From contig NZ_CP108508.1 in NCBI RefSeq assembly GCF_035917275.1, positions 930,001-994,000 of the forward strand: a stretch of 64,000 nucleotides of DNA, written 5' to 3'. The translations under genes were made by a program, and so were the position numbers. This document shows, one piece after another, positions 63,519 through 64,000 of the stretch (position 1 is its first letter; every line of letters starts with the position of its first letter). The notes under the pieces are model-generated. The model did no database searches. It saw only the letters and a list, made by a program, of their open reading frames with translations, and was not told the DNA's origin. This DNA is from Streptomyces sp. NBC_01237. Lineage in GTDB: Bacteria > Actinomycetota > Actinomycetes > Streptomycetales > Streptomycetaceae.

Positions 63519-63555
63519 GGGCGGGTTCGCGGACCGGATGTCCGCGAACCCGCCC
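63519..63555 (+). terminator. Strong hairpin after surface-protein gene
   Basis: A perfect 16-base stem (GGGCGGGTTCGCGGAC and its complement) encloses the loop CGGAT and is followed by TCTTG. A smaller hairpin GCCCC-GTAAC-GGGGC directly follows the stop codon at 63471. Confidence 0.85.
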
Positions 63556-63586
63556 TCTTGTGCGACCGACGAGAGAAGGCGAGTGC

Positions 63587-64000
63587 ATGGTGCGAAAGAG
63601 GAAGACCGGCGGCAGCAGGCCGCGTCGGACCCTCTGGTTCAGCACGCTGATCGCGGTCACGGTGTGCGGCGTCGCGGTGGGCGGCCTGGCGGTCTGGCAG
63701 GCCTTCTCCGCCGACACCGTCACCGAGCGGCCGGTGACGACGGAGGAGGCGTCCAGGCTGGCGCTGTCACGGCTGAGCCTCTACAGGGACAGTCCCGTGG
63801 CGGTGACGCTCACCGCCGCCGAGGGCGGCGATGTGGTGGTGCGGGTCCGGGGGGTCGTGGACTACCGGAACCACCGGGCTGTGGGGAGCTACCGGGTCAC
63901 CGGCGCCTCTGGCGCCTCAGGGTCCGCCGCGGCGCAGCTCGACCACGGGCTGATCGTCTGGGACACCGGCGGTCTCGGGCTGGCTCCCGCGCCCAAGGAC
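63587..64000 (+). CDS. Membrane-anchored protein, 3' end outside window
   Basis: An ATG behind AGAAGG opens a frame that stays open to the window end (138 codons). The N-terminus is strongly basic (MVRKRKTGGSRPRRTL) and followed by one transmembrane segment (FSTLIAVTVCGVAVGGLAVW); the rest is an outward-facing domain of alternating hydrophobic strands (VAVTLTAAEGGDVVVRVRGV). I do not recognise the family. It could belong with the preceding surface protein, although a terminator separates them. Confidence 0.7.
   Translation, partial: MVRKRKTGGSRPRRTLWFSTLIAVTVCGVAVGGLAVWQAFSADTVTERPVTTEEASRLALSRLSLYRDSPVAVTLTAAEGGDVVVRVRGVVDYRNHRAVGSYRVTGASGASGSAAAQLDHGLIVWDTGGLGLAPAPKD

Overview
The window is very GC-rich, has compact operons with overlapping ATGA/GTGA junctions, twin ABC-sugar and LacI modules, rare in-frame TTA codons and a sortase-E-type LAxTG anchor. 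All of this points to a Streptomyces or close relative. No RNA genes, insertion sequences, CRISPR arrays or modular PKS/NRPS genes were found.

Positions 1-25,300 are accessory but ordinary: the end of a sulfatase; a minus-strand sugar locus (lipoprotein solute-binding protein, two permeases, GH13 alpha-glucosidase, LacI regulator and a large secreted GH87-like glucanase) that reads as an alpha-glucan utilisation system; an MFS pump and sugar O-acetyltransferase divergent from twin TetR operators; a DUF2000/Lrp pair; a TauE/SafE permease; a carboxylesterase/MBL pair next to an MmyB-type regulator; and pobA. Decayed fragments lie between them (discoidin tail, DeoR tail, truncated membrane protein, truncated serine hydrolase, and a HAD head fused to another gene).

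Positions 25,900-52,830 carry a biosynthetic cluster whose content and order match the hygromycin A (hyg) cluster as I remember it. A StrR-type regulator precedes a StrR-like box and promoter. The genes supply three parts. (1) An aryl polyketide: DAHP synthase, chorismate lyase giving 4-hydroxybenzoate, an acyl-activating enzyme, two ACPs, a KS/KS-like pair, a ketoreductase, a trans-acting AT with a methylmalonyl-like motif, and a MaoC-type dehydratase. (2) An aminocyclitol: inositol-1-phosphate synthase, HAD phosphatase, inositol dehydrogenase, aminotransferase, plus FkbM methyltransferase and amidohydrolase likely for the methylene bridge. (3) A GDP-6-deoxyhexofuranose: GDP-mannose dehydratase, GDP-fucose synthase-like enzyme, RGP-type mutase, glycosyltransferase and final SDR oxidase. 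A BtrH-like protein is the best candidate for amide joining. Export is by MFS and self-resistance by a P-loop phosphotransferase.

Positions 54,041-60,275 form a second co-directional operon (leader ORF, NUDIX, Gfo/Idh dehydrogenase, DegT aminotransferase, methyltransferase, inositol-monophosphatase-like enzyme, O-carbamoyltransferase). Hygromycin A does not need these functions. It is either a separate carbamoylated amino-sugar/aminocyclitol pathway or an extension making a new hygromycin-type product, and it is the least explained part of the window. The right end holds a cell-wall-anchored SdrD/SpaA-type surface protein and the start of a membrane protein.
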